Made by a program: the position numbers and the translations under genes
Shown here: one piece after another, positions 1-12,215 of the stretch
Layout: every line of letters begins with the position of its first letter
Position numbering within the stretch: position 1 is the stretch's first letter
Origin: Taeniopygia guttata
Taxonomy: Eukaryota > Chordata > Aves > Passeriformes > Estrildidae
Length of the DNA stretch: 64,000 bases
Direction of reading: 5' to 3'
NCBI RefSeq assembly: GCF_048771995.1
Contig: NC_133063.1
Coordinates: 22,445,063 to 22,509,062, forward strand
Notes under the pieces: generated by a model
Databases searched by the model: none
The model's input: only the letters and a program-made list of their open reading frames with translations
Told to the model about the DNA's origin: nothing

Positions 1-189
1 ATGCTCCTTCCCTGTCCTGCAAGGCACCATCACTTGGCTGTCTGCTACTCACAGTGGCAGTGTGGCTGGGTGCAGCTGGAGAGGGCCAGAGGGCAGGGGC
101 AGAGCTGCTGAGCAGCTCGGGACCCTGCAGCTGGCCAGGCTGTGGTGTTGTGGCCAAAACCCCAGTGACACAGGGTTCTGGTCCTGCAG

Positions 190-3100
190 AGTTGTTGTGA
201 CCATGTGGAGGGCAATTATCTCCTCACATAGAACTGCGGAGAAGGTGCTGCCAGAGCTCCTCTGTGTGCTGGAGGACTGGCCGCTGCACAGCACATCCAC
301 CTCTGATAAGGACGACTCAGACGTCTTTCCTCTGGCCGTGAGTTTCTGGACTAGACCCAAGCACATCCTCAAGGGCTGTCTCTACGGCATCTCACCATCC
401 TTAGTCTCCCATCCATCATTGCATCCCGTGCCTCACATGGTGTTCTAGAAACCTGGGTTCATGGCAGTTGCAGAGGCAGCCAGGGCAGATGCTGCTCCCC
501 CTGCATCTGCCCTGGCACAGAGCAAGGCCTGAGCTTCATTGTCCCATGCCTGGACCCTGCCACAGAGATGTCTTGGTGTTGAGCATGGTCTCTGGCTGTT
601 TTGGTTTTTGCAGGCAACCAGAGCACTGTGGGAGATCATTCACCTGCCCGAGTGCCCAGAGATGTTGATTCTGTATTTTCCCCGCCTCTTTGTGGCCCTG
701 CTCTTCCAAGTTTTCTCCAGCTCAGAGCGGATGCCAGTGAAAGTCAATGCCTTCTGGAGGCAATGTCAGCACAAGCACTTCCTGCCCAAGAACCCCAACA
801 GGTGCTCCACAGGTCCTCCCATCTCCACAGTGCCCTTGGAGCTGGGTCCAGGATTCCTGGTATCACCCGGGCTTTGCTCTGCACACAGATTTGCATTGAT
901 GACCATGAAAGCACTGCTCAGTGAGCTTGAGTATAAGGATGTGGTGTCTGAAGTTGAACGTGAGTGTGGCTGGGACACACTCCTCAGCACTGATACCCAC
1001 CACCATACAGTGGGTCTTCTGGCCAGGTGAGAGCCGCATTCTCCCTGCCCCAGCTGTTATTTCTCCACAGTGACCACAGGGTCCCTGTGATCATGGGTGA
1101 GAGGGACTTGTCACTGAGGGATGGTGCAGCAGAGTGACAAAGCCTTGAAGGGCAGAGTGCACTGGAGGAGCCAGAACCCAAAGTGCCAGCATCTCTTTCT
1201 GTGAGGAGTGCCAGGGTCTCTGTGCTGATGGCACAGGGCAGGAGCTCTGTCTGTGGGCAGCCTCACTGAGGACAGCCTGCTGGGAACAGGGTGGTTGCAT
1301 TGAGGGCCACTGACAGCCTGGGGGACAGGACTGCCCCGTGGGCAGAAAGGGTGGTTTTCCAGCCTCTTCATTCCTGAAATGAGCCTGCTGGTGTTCAGCT
1401 CCACCTTCGTCCTTGCAAGAGCTAGTGGTGAAAGAAGAGGCTTCTGCAAGTCGGTCCCAGGAGAGTTCTGCCTACCCTCCTACCCTGCTCAGAGTCAGCA
1501 GTGTCTTTTTTCCCCTGCCAGAGCAATGCTCAGGATCTCAAAGTCTTTGTGTTGCCGCATTGCGCGCTCCCTGTTCAGGCTGCTCCGCAGGGAGGAGGCA
1601 CGCTGGGAGGTGGCTGCCATGGCCTTCCTTGTTGAGGTGAGCCCGATGGCAAGCACTGCCTTGCCAAGCTGTGTCCCACCACTCTTCCCTCTTGGAGATG
1701 CAGATGCCGGGGAGTCCAGTCAGTGAAGGAGGGGCAGAGGTGGGCTCTGCTCTGTGCCCTTTGTCCCTTGCTGCTGGGGTGACATTTATGACACTGTCAG
1801 TGCTGTATGTCTTTCAGGTCCTGCCTTGCCTTAAGTTACGGAACTGGGATGAACGCATCCTCCCACTTGTCCAAATCTACCTTCTCAAGGACTGCAGAGC
1901 GTTGCGTCTCCTGGTGCTCAGATGCCTTACGTTGCTCTGCAAGAGACCTTCTATGGTGAGAAGCTGGCTGCCCAGTTGAAGCTGTGCATGCAGTCTGGAG
2001 CTGAGTAACACAGTAGCTTGCTCTTGGATGGACTTCAAAAGATTGCCAGCTTCTTCCAGCTCTCCTGACTCCCCATTTGCCAGGCCAAAGCCTTTGGCTT
2101 CTGGGTTCTGAGGCATCAGCATGGGATCAAGCTGCTGGAATGGTTTTGGCAATGCAGCCTTTCATGACTTCACAACATTACATTGTGTTCCACATAGGCT
2201 GAAAGCATGCAAAACCTGAGTGAAAGCCTCACAGAAGTGCTGAAGGATGAAGACAGGGAGGTGGTGTGGATGACACTCTCTGTGCTCAGTGAGATGCTCC
2301 TGAACAGAGATGTTCCAATTGCCAGTCCCCTCGCTCTGCATTTGGCTGAGGCATTCCGGCCACTCTTTGACAATGTAAAGCTCTGTGCCGACCTTTTTTT
2401 CCCACCCCTTAAGATGCTGCCAGGAAACTGTTCCCTTGTGGATCTTCAGTTCCATGCCCAATTAGGCCTAGAATAGGCAGTGCTGAGGTTCTTGCTCTCT
2501 TCACTAGGATGACAGCCATGTGCAGCTGGCCTCCATTCACCTCTTTAAAGCAGTGATTGGGTTGGTAGAAGAAGGAGAACGGCCCCTGCAGGACTGTGTG
2601 CACCAGAGCCTGCTCCCACTCTTCTACCACATGTATGATGAGAACCAGTTTGTGGCAGAGGTGAGGACACCGAGCTACTAGTGTCCCCTGTGAGCGGGCT
2701 CAGCTGCCTTCTGCTCTAATGTCTCAAAGACCACAGCACTCTGGCCTCCTTCTGGCCTTTGGCTGGGCCTGTGCCCTGGGATGCTGTGCCATCTCCCAGT
2801 CTCTGCTGCTCTGCAGGCCTCTTTGGAAACCCTGATTCAAGCAACGATATTCCTGAAGAAGTGGAATCTTGTGCAGCTCCTGGAGACAGATGAGCTGTGG
2901 AGGTTTGGCGAGGACCTGGTAAGGGTGGCCTCAAAGCCCCAGACTGTCTGAACAAGCTCTCTGCCCACAATACCCTCTGTGAGGGGCTGGCAGCTGTGGC
3001 CCCTGCCTACTGCTGCACTCATCACCAACAGCCTGCTCCCCACACATTACTCCCCTCTGGTGTGTGGCCCAGCAGCCTCTTCTCCAGGCTCCTGTGCTTC

Positions 3101-5240
3101 CCTGAGCCAGGCTGCCAAGAGAGCCCAAGCCCAGCTGTGCTCTGGCATCAGGACAGCACTGAGGCTCCCTGTGGAGTAACCATCTCTATGCTCCCTCCAA
3201 CCCAGCTGTTGGCTGGCCATCAGGAGCATCCATGCAGGGATGCCAGTCCTGGATGCAGGGGCTGCCTGTCCAAGGGGAAGAATCAATGTCAACCCTTCCC
3301 TCTGTCCCCTTGTGCTCTCTTCAGCTGCAAGAGGACAGAGACAGAGCAGATGGGTACCTGCGCCAGTCCGTGATGTACCTGCAGAGCCCACAGAAGTCCG
3401 TGCAAGAGGCAGCCATCAGGCTCATTGGTGAGCCAAAACCCTCAGGGTCCCTCCCTGCCCTACTGCAGCTTGGTCCAAGCCCCAGCAGCAGGACTCAGCC
3501 CAGTGGCTGTGGTACCCTGACTATGCCTTAGGACTCCTTGCCACCCTCTGCCACCCTTGCCCTTGTCATTTATATATATATGGCTCAGCCCTGCCAAGGG
3601 GAGGAGGATATGTGGCCCAACTGGCAGCACTGGTGCTGGGGAGCTGTGCCACTAGGGTGATGACAGGCTTGGTATCCCTAGTGCTCAGCAGCTCCCACTT
3701 GAGCAGGCAGCAGGAATTGCTCCACATCACCTGTGAGGATCAATGGGAGCAGTGGGATGTCAGAAGGGACAGCTGTGAATGCATAAAAGATCGTGGACAG
3801 GGCTCTGCTCTGTCCACAAGAGGGGTGGTGTGGGCAGAGCCGACAGAGATTTAAGCATGAGGTATATTCATGGCAAGTGCCTTACTTGGGCTTATCCTAT
3901 TCCAATTGCCTTCTGGGCATGGGAAGATGTGGGATTGTGTGGGGTGGGGCAGAGTGGGGCTGCCATGACAAGAGAGATTCCTGGGGTCCCCAAAGGTCTG
4001 GGCTCTGACCCTGTGACCTTGGTGAACGGTGCTGCATCCGGCTGGCGGCCAGTCACCAGTGCTGTGCCTCAGGAGTCTGTGCTGGGGCCAGTTCTGTCCA
4101 ATATCTTTATTGATGACACAGATGAGGGTATTGAGTAATTTTGTGGATGACACAGAGCTGGGATAGTGTGTTGATCTGTTGGAAGGGTAGGAGGGTTCTG
4201 CAGAGAGACCTGGAATGGTTGAATGGATGGGCAGAGTCCAGTAGGATGAAGTTTAATAAATCCAAGTGCCAAGTGCTGCATTTTGCCCACAATAACCCCT
4301 GCAATGTTATAGACTGGGGACAGTGTAGCTGGACAGTGTCCAGGCGGAAAACGACCTGGGAGTACTGACAGCTGGCTGAGCATAAGCCAGCAGTGTGCCC
4401 TGGTTGCCAAGAAAGCCAACAGCATCCTGGCCTCTGTCAGGAATAGTGTGGCCATCAGGAGCAGGGACGTTATCCTTCCCCTATACTCAGCAATGGTGAG
4501 GTTGCACCTTGAGTGCTGTGTCCAGTTCCGGGCCCCTCAGTTTAGGAAGGACATTGAGATGCTTGAGCAGGTCCAGAGGAGGGCAACAAGGCTGGTGAGG
4601 GGCTTGGAACCCAAGCCCTGAACAACTGAAGGACCTGGGTGTGTTTAGCCTGGAGACAAGCAGCCTCAGAGGTGACCTTATCACTCTCTACAACTTCTGA
4701 AAGGTGGTCATAGTCAAGTGGGGGTTGGGCATTTTCTCCAGGTAGCAAGTGACAGAACCAGAGGACATAGTCTCAGGCTGTATCAAGGTTGGATATTAGG
4801 AAAAAGTTTTTCATGGAGAGAGTGATAAAGTACTGGAAAGGCCTGCCCGGGGAGGTGGTGGAGTTACCATCTCTGGATGCATTTAAAAAATGATTGGATA
4901 TGGCACTTGAGGCCGTGGTTTAGTTGAGGTGTTAGGGCATGGGTTGGATTCAACAATCTTGAAGGTGTCTTCCAACCTAGTCATTCTGTGAATTCTGTGA
5001 ATTGTCTCTGTTCCAGCCCGCCAAGACATGACAAATTACTTTAGCTCCTCCATCTGGAACCTCATAACTCGAACCCGGCGCTTTCTAAGGCCTGCAGAGA
5101 GAAATCCTTGCTCCGGATTCAGGCTGCTGCAAAACCAACTCCGTGAGGCATGGAGGAAAGGAGCTTCTCTCTTGGAAAATCACTGGTCTTCTCTCCGGTA
5201 CAGTGTTGGGTTACAAAGCTGGAGGTCCCCACACAACTGA
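190..5240 (+). CDS. Maestro heat-like repeat (MROH) family gene, 3' part
   Basis: Ten exons are readable: 190-337, 614-801, 889-1026, 1522-1636, 1818-1955, 2198-2374, 2508-2660, 2817-2918, 3325-3427 and 5017-5240 (TGA stop). Each has AG before it and GT after it. Phases are compatible throughout, giving 495 codons including the stop without an internal stop. The peptide has the helical heat-repeat style of bird MROH2B/MROH7-like proteins: [55 protein letters not shown]. Heat repeats form alpha-solenoid protein-binding scaffolds; the cellular role of avian paralogues is poorly known. The 5' exons lie outside the window. The exon that usually follows the AAIRxIG exon was not found, so the C-terminus may be shortened, although exons 9 and 10 still join in frame. 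The exact family member cannot be decided here. Confidence 0.85.
3428..4009. other. MROH intron, 5' part
   Basis: Intronic sequence upstream of the CR1. A short stretch near 3700-3770 weakly resembles the missing MROH exon ([11 protein letters not shown]), but it lacks convincing splice sites. I see no other feature, apart from a small TATA run at 3570-3580. Confidence 0.4.
4010..5000 (+). mobile_element. CR1 LINE, 5'-truncated 3' end
   Basis: The fragment begins in the C-terminal reverse-transcriptase part of CR1, with the recognisable text around 4060-4140 (GCCTCAGGAGTCTGTGCTGG followed by an FxxDxD-like segment). It runs through the typical CR1 tail and ends with the family's short 3' repeat, seen as ATTCTGTGAATTCTGTGAA at 4984-5002. 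Stops and frameshifts interrupt the reading frame. CR1 is the dominant non-LTR retrotransposon of birds and usually inserts 5'-truncated, as here. It sits in the last MROH intron, in the same orientation as the gene. Confidence 0.9.
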
Positions 5241-5440
5241 TCCCAAGAACTCTCAGGGCTATCTGAATGGAAATATTCAGTGGCTTCTGGCCTCACAGGA
5301 CAGCTTTCCTCTTAGATCACTTTTTTCCAGCTCACAGGACTGCTTTCCTTTTAGATCACTTTTCTTCACCCCTTTTAAGGAAACTATTCCCCTTTTAAGG
5401 AAATGATTAAACAAAATAAAAAGTTACTAATTCACAATCA
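5241..5440 (+). other. MROH 3' untranslated region with poly(A) signal
   Basis: This AT-rich stretch follows the MROH stop codon and contains AATAAA at 5415-5420. It holds two small direct duplications: a 39-bp unit beginning CTCACAGGA at 5292 and again at 5331, and a 20-bp unit beginning CCCCTTTTAAGG around 5370 and 5390. That the transcript ends here is inferred from the signal. Confidence 0.55.
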
Positions 5441-5689
5441 CTTTCCTTGGATTCCTGCCTTGGTTTCCTGTGCAGCTGGCACTGCAGCTGCACACTGAGC
5501 TATCTGCATTGATTATATATCTTAGCACTCCCACCCGTGTTTCAATTGAGCATACCTGCTAAAATACTAAGAGGGAAACAAAAACATTTCAATGCATTTA
5601 ATCACTGCTCTTACATCCAGCATTATAACAAGTAACAAACTTAACAGTATAAAGGTGAACAAGAATTTCATAGGACAAAAATATTTATT

Positions 5690-6420
5690 GATATGAAACC
5701 ACAAAGGATCCTCAAAATTCAGTTACTGATCAAGAGACTGATCGTTCTCTACATGTTAACATAATGAGTCAAGCATTCATCACCATCAAATAGGGCTTAA
5801 CTGACATAAGTTCACACAGAGAATATTCTGAAGGGACCTACAAAAATCATTGAGGCCAATTCTTTAGATAAAAGGTTAATACGAGGCTTGAATGTGTACA
5901 TGACCTTGATATTATTAGCAAGCTGATTGATTTTATTTGATAAGAACAGTAGAACAGAATAGCATAGCCTTGGAGAAATAAAAATAGGATGTAACTTAAA
6001 CAAGTCATTCAAGACACAAGGAGGATGCCAGCTAAGCTCTGCAAGGCTGACAAAGCAGGAGTTATAAACAATATTGCACTTACTCAAAAGCAGAGGTTGA
6101 GGAGCAGCCACCTAAAAAGGACACCAGATGTTGAAGACCACGGAAGAAGACCCCCAAAGAACATATAAGGAATTCCGACAAGGGGTGTCACAATGTAAAA
6201 TAAAGTAAAACATATACATCAAGTACGTGGGGCTAGCTAACAATTATGTAAATCAGTGTGTATGATAAAACCTCTTTTACCCAACACTCAGGGCAATTAA
6301 TTAGAGGAAGGGTCCTTTGAGTGACCAGCATGCTTCAATAAAGAATGCCTGCTTTCTAATACTCAAAACTTTTGTAGAAATTTTCTATCTGGAAAACTTT
6401 GGTATGATATTTGCTATAAA
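5690..6420 (+). mobile_element. Probable solo LTR or LTR remnant
   Basis: The stretch has LTR-like order: TATA-like ACATATAAGG at 6161, then AATAAA at 6337-6342 followed by a short U5-like tail. The segment around the signal (AATAAAGAATGCCTGCTTTC) resembles known avian endogenous retrovirus LTRs. Clear TG and CA ends and a target duplication could not be fixed, so the borders are approximate. Confidence 0.45.
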
Positions 6421-7838
6421 ATGAGCACTGATTTCTTTAAGAAGGCTTCTATTATTCTTCCTAAGACTTTTTTGTTGGAAAAAAAGGCCTCTGCCCAGCC
6501 TGACAGCTGGTCTACTACCACCCAGCCACAGGTGGCATGCCTGCAGGGTCTCTTTGCAGTCCCTGAAAGTGGAAATCAGTCCATGGTCACCCTCCTAACT
6601 GTGAGCACAGTCTGTTAGTTGAATACTCAAGTCAAGTCTGGCAGCCATTTGTGATTCTCTTTTGTGGTGGCATACATTCCTGGGGCTGGCCATATTTTTT
6701 GTACTTGTATAAATATTGCCTGTGTCCCTCTATAGGATTTATCATGAAACCATCTAGCTAGAGTGACTAAATATTTTTGTCAGAATTGGTATTCTGATTT
6801 ACCACAAAATATGTATCATTGCTTACACTGGTGGTGTTTTTCTCCATCATCAGATACTGCTATTAGATTTTTGGATCAAGGGTGTTAAGATGTGATATCT
6901 ATGTGTTTGTTGTGGCATTAGAACTTTGGGTTCCTCCTGCTGTTGCCACTGAGTTAAAACAGGCTGGTGCTCCTGCTGCGACTGTATACAGTTGCAATCG
7001 ATGTCTTGTGAGGTCCTAATTTCTGCATTACCTCCCTACTAGCTATTCTCAAAGTTCTCAGCTGTCTCAGTCAAAGACTTAGTCAAATTCCCTAACCAAG
7101 GAATCTGTGGATGTCCGATGCCACAGCTCTGAGAAAACCTCATGCCTACTTTTTGTGATCAGACATGGGAGCTTAATTTTGGCCTCTCTTTGTTATAATT
7201 TATTGCCCCTTCCCCAAAATACAGCCTAAATACTTAAATTTCCTTTTGACACAGCTGAAACATGGATGGAGATGCACTCTGTTCGCTTTCTGCTAGAACA
7301 ACACAAACTAGTATTGTAACCATTCTTTCTCATCACGATTTTCTTATGACAAGTGATTTTCATTAACTGATTGTTTAAGAGCTGATTGCAGTAATTTTGT
7401 ATCTTAATTTGCAGTGCAGTAAGTGCCAAAGTGCTCTGCAGATTCAAGGGCCCTAACATACCTCCTAAAGGTAAAAATAATCCCTCAAATACTCTGACAA
7501 TGTTCACAGAGCAACGCTGGGATTTGGGCAGTTCACCTTGGAGACTGGCTGTGAATATGGTTACAGTCTGAAATGGACTTTCCCTTCCCCTGGATGGCCA
7601 CAGGCTGTTGAGAACTCACTGGGCACTGTCGGAACTCTCCCTGGAGCTCCTGATGGCTTCTCTGGGATAGGTTACATCAGCACACTGGGTGTCTTGTGAC
7701 ACCCATCGGTGCCATTCTGGATTTGGGTATCTGAGTTCGTCACCCTACTCCAGCTGGTGAAGAGAAGCAGAGATCATAAATCTGTTCTGAACAGCTTTTG
7801 CCTGTTGTTTAGGACTGACTGACCCTGTTCAACAGCTG
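6421..7838. other. Intergenic sequence, no gene recognised
   Basis: No open frame here resembles a known protein, and the short ORFs lack splice context. Composition is AT-rich and apparently unique. Confidence 0.5.
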
Positions 7839-8030
7839 ACCCTAAACCTCAACCCCTGCAGACCTTTCGAGGCACCCTAGCCCCTGTGTGCCATACGAGG
7901 GACTCCAAACCCCCTGCATGATTTACAGGGAACCGCATCCCCCACATGCCTTAGGAGAGACCTCAGTCTCCCCTGCACACCTAACAGGTGACCTGTGCAA
8001 CTTGGGAGAGACCCTAAAAACCCCTTGAAG
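7839..8030. repeat. Degenerate ~29-bp minisatellite, about 7 units
   Basis: Units start at 7839, 7874, 7902, 7931, 7960, 7991 and 8011. Each opens with a variant of ACCCTAA or ACCTCA, continues through CCCCTGCATG and ends in a TTACAGGG-like or TAGGAGAG-like motif. Unit length varies from 20 to 35 bp, mostly 28-31. Confidence 0.75.
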
Positions 8031-9310
8031 TGTGCCTTTTGCTGATCAGGCTGTGCACCCATACTCAACACACTAACCTAATTTCATCAACTATGTACAT
8101 AATGCTGCAGGACAGAAAAGTCTGAAATAATTACAGAAATTTTTTAAAAATCGTTTGAGACCTTGTAGTTTATGTTGAATATACTTGGGGAATTTTAGCA
8201 TTCATCCTTTGTATCCTCCCTGCTTCAAGGAGCTCAGGTGAACTCACACAGTTCCCCATGAACTCCACGGCAGTTGGATGTTTGAAGAAGGGAGTCTGTA
8301 AAGGTGGTGACCTAGGGTCCCATTTGGATTGCCAAACTGTTAAGAAAACTTCCCTGTCTGACCATATCACTGCCTATTTGGTTGGGGATGCAATGTTCGC
8401 TGTAAGTTCCTTATTCCCTTGAACAAAGACACCAGTCCATATGTCAGGGACTTTTATCCTTTACTATACAGTCACCTAAGATCCAGCAACCAGCCCTTCC
8501 AGCACTTCTATGTAATTGCAAAAGTGTTGGCTAACAAGCTCTTAACTTCTACAACAAACAACCTGACAGTCCTCATCACAGACTTTGGCACAGAGCAAGG
8601 GGTAATGAATGAAGATAATACATTTCTAATGAAAATGAATGCACTTGAACAGCCAAGCCAAGTTAAAGAATTTTGTCACAAGGCTAGAAGACGAGCATCA
8701 GAAGATTAGAAGAACAAGTAAAGATGAATTGCAAGTAAGGTGGATGATTATTGTGTGGAAGAATTATGCCGAATGAAGAAAAACAATGTATAGCTCAGAT
8801 GGAAGACTTAATGGATGCAGTGCAGAAGAGCCAAAGAGTTCTCTTGAAAAAGAGCAAAAGGGAGAGATGGCACTGTTTCTATCTTGGCAAAAAATGTTGG
8901 ATGTAATGTTCACAGTAATGCAGAAATCTATTTTTTAAAGTTTTAGTGTCTATTAGACAGTGGAGGTGATTTCTAGAAGGCTGATGAAAAAGAGAGAAGA
9001 GATTTAAAAAGTAAAGTACTTCTGTCTGGTATGTGTTCCATGAATTCAACATGTAAGAGTATTTTTGAAGTGAAAAAAGAATTCCAAACTTGAAAGAGAC
9101 ATATGCATGTGTGTTCTTTCGTTTAGTACTCTACAGTTTTTTGTGTAAGCTTTACTTAAAGTGTCAGTGTTGGAGGAAGTAATTGCTGTTTTTACTTGCA
9201 CAACTAGCACTGCCACAGGTAGTAGGTACTTTTATAGAATTTTAGATTCTTGTAAAATCAAAGCATTTGAAAAAGTTCAGCTTATTTCTTTGCAATTTAG
9301 TCAAGTATAG
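8031..9310. other. Unassigned; open frame of 96 codons at 8419-8709
   Basis: The 8419-8709 plus-strand frame reads like protein (QPSQVKEFCHKARRRASED near its end). Shifted frames keep protein-like text to about 8930, which suggests a decayed processed copy or an isolated exon of an unrecognised gene. I cannot name it. The rest of the interval shows nothing recognisable. Confidence 0.3.
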
Positions 9311-10313
9311 TGTATTGGGTTTGTATGGCAAAGTTTTGGTAGTGAGGTGGATGGTTTTTGTGAGAAGGAAGCTTCCCAGATGTCTGATAAAGCCTCTGGC
9401 AGCTGGCTGTAAGAGAGACCGGCCTCTAGCTGAGCCCATCAGCAACAGTGAGTGTGACTCTGGAGCAGCCCATATTTAAGAAGAAAATCTGTGCGGCAGT
9501 ACAAAGAGAGGATTGCGAGTATTTGAGAGGAATAGTTTGGCAGACAGCGAGGTCAGTTTCAAAGGAGTGTCAGGAAGTGCTCCAGGTGCCAGAGCAGAGA
9601 TCCCCCTGCAGCCCGTGGTGAAGACTGTGGTGGGGGAGGATGTTCCCCTGCAGCCCATGCAAGTCCACAGTGGAGCAGTCCACCTGCAGCCTGTGGAGGA
9701 CCCCAATACCAGAGCAGGTGCTTGCCCAAAGGAGGTTGGGACCCTGTGGGAAGCCTGTGCTGGAGAAGGCTCCTGACAGGACATGTGGCCCCATAGGGAG
9801 TGGAGTTTTTGCTGGAGCAGTTTTGCTGGTGGGACTTGTGAACCCATGAGGGTCCCACACTGGAGCAGTCTGTTCCTGAAGGACTGCACCACATGGGAGG
9901 GACCTACAGTGGAGCAATTTGTGAAGAGTGTGAGAAATCCCCTGTGTGAGGAGGAAGGAGCAGCAGAGACAAGATGTGGTGACTTGACCACAGCCTCCAT
10001 TCCATGTCCCCCTGTGCGCTGAGGGGTAGAGTTAGAGAAAAATAGAATTAGAACCTGGGAAGAAGGGCAGGGTGGGGGGAGATGTTTTAACATTTGATTC
10101 TATTTCTCATTATCCTACTTGGATTTAATTGGTAATACACTAAATCAGGTTGCGCAAGTCGCCCGTGATGGTAACTGGTGAGAGATCTCTCCCTGTCTTT
10201 GCCTTGACCCTTGGGCCTTTTGTTGAATCCTTTCTCCCCTGTCCAGATGAGGAGGAGATGGATAGAGCAGCCTGGGTGGGTGCCTGGCATTCAGCCAAGG
10301 TCAGCCTACCACA
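9311..10313 (+). mobile_element. ERVL-type solo LTR
   Basis: The element opens TGTATTGGGTTTGTATGGCA and closes with CAGCCTACCACA, giving TG...CA ends over 1003 bp. The internal text, including GAGCCCATCAGCAACAGTGA and the late GTGATGGTAACTGGTGAG segment, matches my memory of a common passerine ERVL-like LTR. Flanks TATAG (left) and TGTAG (right) may be a 5-bp target duplication with one mismatch. No internal retroviral sequence is attached, so it is a solo LTR. Confidence 0.8.
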
Positions 10314-12058
10314 TGTAGACAAAGACTGTATCTGGGAGAATTGTAACCTGTTTTTCAAGGCAGTCCACACGGAATTTTCTGGTAAATTAATATAGCATGG
10401 CAAGGTTCTTAAGATTCTGTTTCACTTGCTTATTAATTTAGAAAGAAATGAATCTCTCCTTGTTAATTAATCTGAAATAAAATTTATTGAAATAAAATTT
10501 ATTGGATTTGCTTGTCTGAAGTTTTTGAGCATTAACACTAAGAATTCTTAGGAACTCTTAGGGAACAGGCATTGTTTATAAACAAGTAGTATGTGTGAGC
10601 ATTTTGGTGACAGAACTGTGATTCCACTTCTGGTGAGGAGCTGTTCACTCTTTACTTTTCAGTAAATAGTGGGAAGCTAGCAGCATTTAAATGGTGAAAA
10701 ATGCTGAAGCATCTTTGTTCACTATTGACTAGGGTTTCTCCAAAGACACTGGTAATCTTTTGCACTAATGGCATACTGCTTCACACACTGATGGCAGGGG
10801 ACAGCACCCTATCAACTGTGACACATGTTATTGTGGTAAGGATCTTGTAGTCTGTGTGAGATGCAGCATTTGTATTGTTCCTTAAGTGGAAGATGAGACC
10901 CTAGTTTTCTGTATTAATTTGGTGGACATTTAAGGTATTTTTGTTGAGTTAGAATCTGAATTAACTTTAAACAGTTGCTGATTTCTTTATTGTAATATGC
11001 ATATTTTTCTGGAGTTAGTTTTTTTATTTTTTTCTTGTAAAAGCATCTTACATTAGGTTTTTGTCAACAGTTAATTTTGGAACTGTGATGTGCTTGTGGA
11101 AGGCAGGGGTCAAAATTTTTCTGAATTTCCTCTGTCAGCAGAAAAGCCTTAAGAAGGCTTATGTACATATGGTTCGATGCAAGTGTGTCAGAATTTCTGT
11201 TACCGTGTACTTGATTTTGCAGTACCAAGTTGGCAGTCTATTTGTTTGCCCAATGTTTTCAACATAAAATGTAGTCTAATTTCTAGCAAATTATTTGTGT
11301 TCATGTATGATTATGTGAACTTCCTATTGTGGAATTTGATAGGTCAGTGGAACCAGAATGTTTACTGCAAGTTCTCCACTGCTGGAAAAGAAAAAACATG
11401 GTCATTTTAGCTGCCTGTCTGTTTACCGAGGAGGAAAAAAGCAGAAGAATGGTTTGTGCATTCTTGACTTCAGCCTGGAAATCTTGTTCTTGATTCATAC
11501 ATTCAGAATATAAAACTAAACAGAAGATAGGCAAAGATGATTAATCAGAAATGTGCCTTAATGTTAAGCTTTGCTCATGATTTAATGGATCTAATAAAAG
11601 TCTCTCTTTTTTTTCTCATTATGTGGTATCATAAGAGTTTTTTTTAATTCTTACCAGTTGTAAAAGGTAATTTTATTGAAACAAAATTTGTTGGATTTGC
11701 AGTTTGTGGCTTTATCTTGAAAATGTGGTTCAAGGTCAAGAATTAGTGACATTTCAGATGCACATTTTGATCTCTGAAATTAAGGTCTGTGGTGGCTTGT
11801 GCATTACAGTGCAGTCTACTCTGATACCATTAAAAAACTTTTTGAAGTTTTTTTTTTTTTTAACTTCTGGATAGTTTTTTTAAATACTCCTTCTTAAGGT
11901 AGGCTTAAACATTTTAATACCTCTGCAATGCACCACCAAATTATTTGTTTTAGCTTTAAAAAAATCGTATTTGTGAAAAGTTATTATCTTGGATCTGCGA
12001 TGTTTACATCACAGTGTGATGTTCTTTTTTGTTGCTCTTTTTCTTTCCATTCATACAG
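10314..12058. other. AT-rich sequence upstream of the YTHDC2-like exons
   Basis: No exon is recognised. If the YTHDC2 copy is colinear with its parent, this would be intron. The motif TTATTGAAAYAAAATTTRTTGG occurs as overlapping copies near 10,480-10,505 and again near 11,673-11,695, a possible small dispersed duplication. Confidence 0.4.
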
Positions 12059-12215
12059 GATGAAGCACATGAGAGGGATAGGTTCAGTGACTTCTTACTA
12101 ATAAAACTGAGAGATGTGTTGCAAAGCCAAGCTAATTTAAAACAAAATATTTGTAGTGCTGCTCTAGATGCGGCTCTCTCGATTAAGTATTTTAGATGTT
12201 GCCCAGTAATACACA
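12059..12215 (+). pseudogene. YTHDC2: YTHDC2-like exon with DEAH box
   Basis: This is the first recognisable block of the YTHDC2 copy. It follows TCATACAG and ends at the donor GTAAGT. The frame is open and begins with the helicase motif II residues D-E-A-H. No ATP-binding (Walker A) exon is found upstream, so the copy could not encode a working helicase. Confidence 0.85.

Noticed and set aside
3840-4140. Additional MROH exon
   Set aside because: The protein-like text from about 4,050 belongs to the CR1 reverse-transcriptase fragment.
9476-10093. 205-codon minus-strand ORF
   Set aside because: It is antisense to the ERVL-type LTR and has no protein features.
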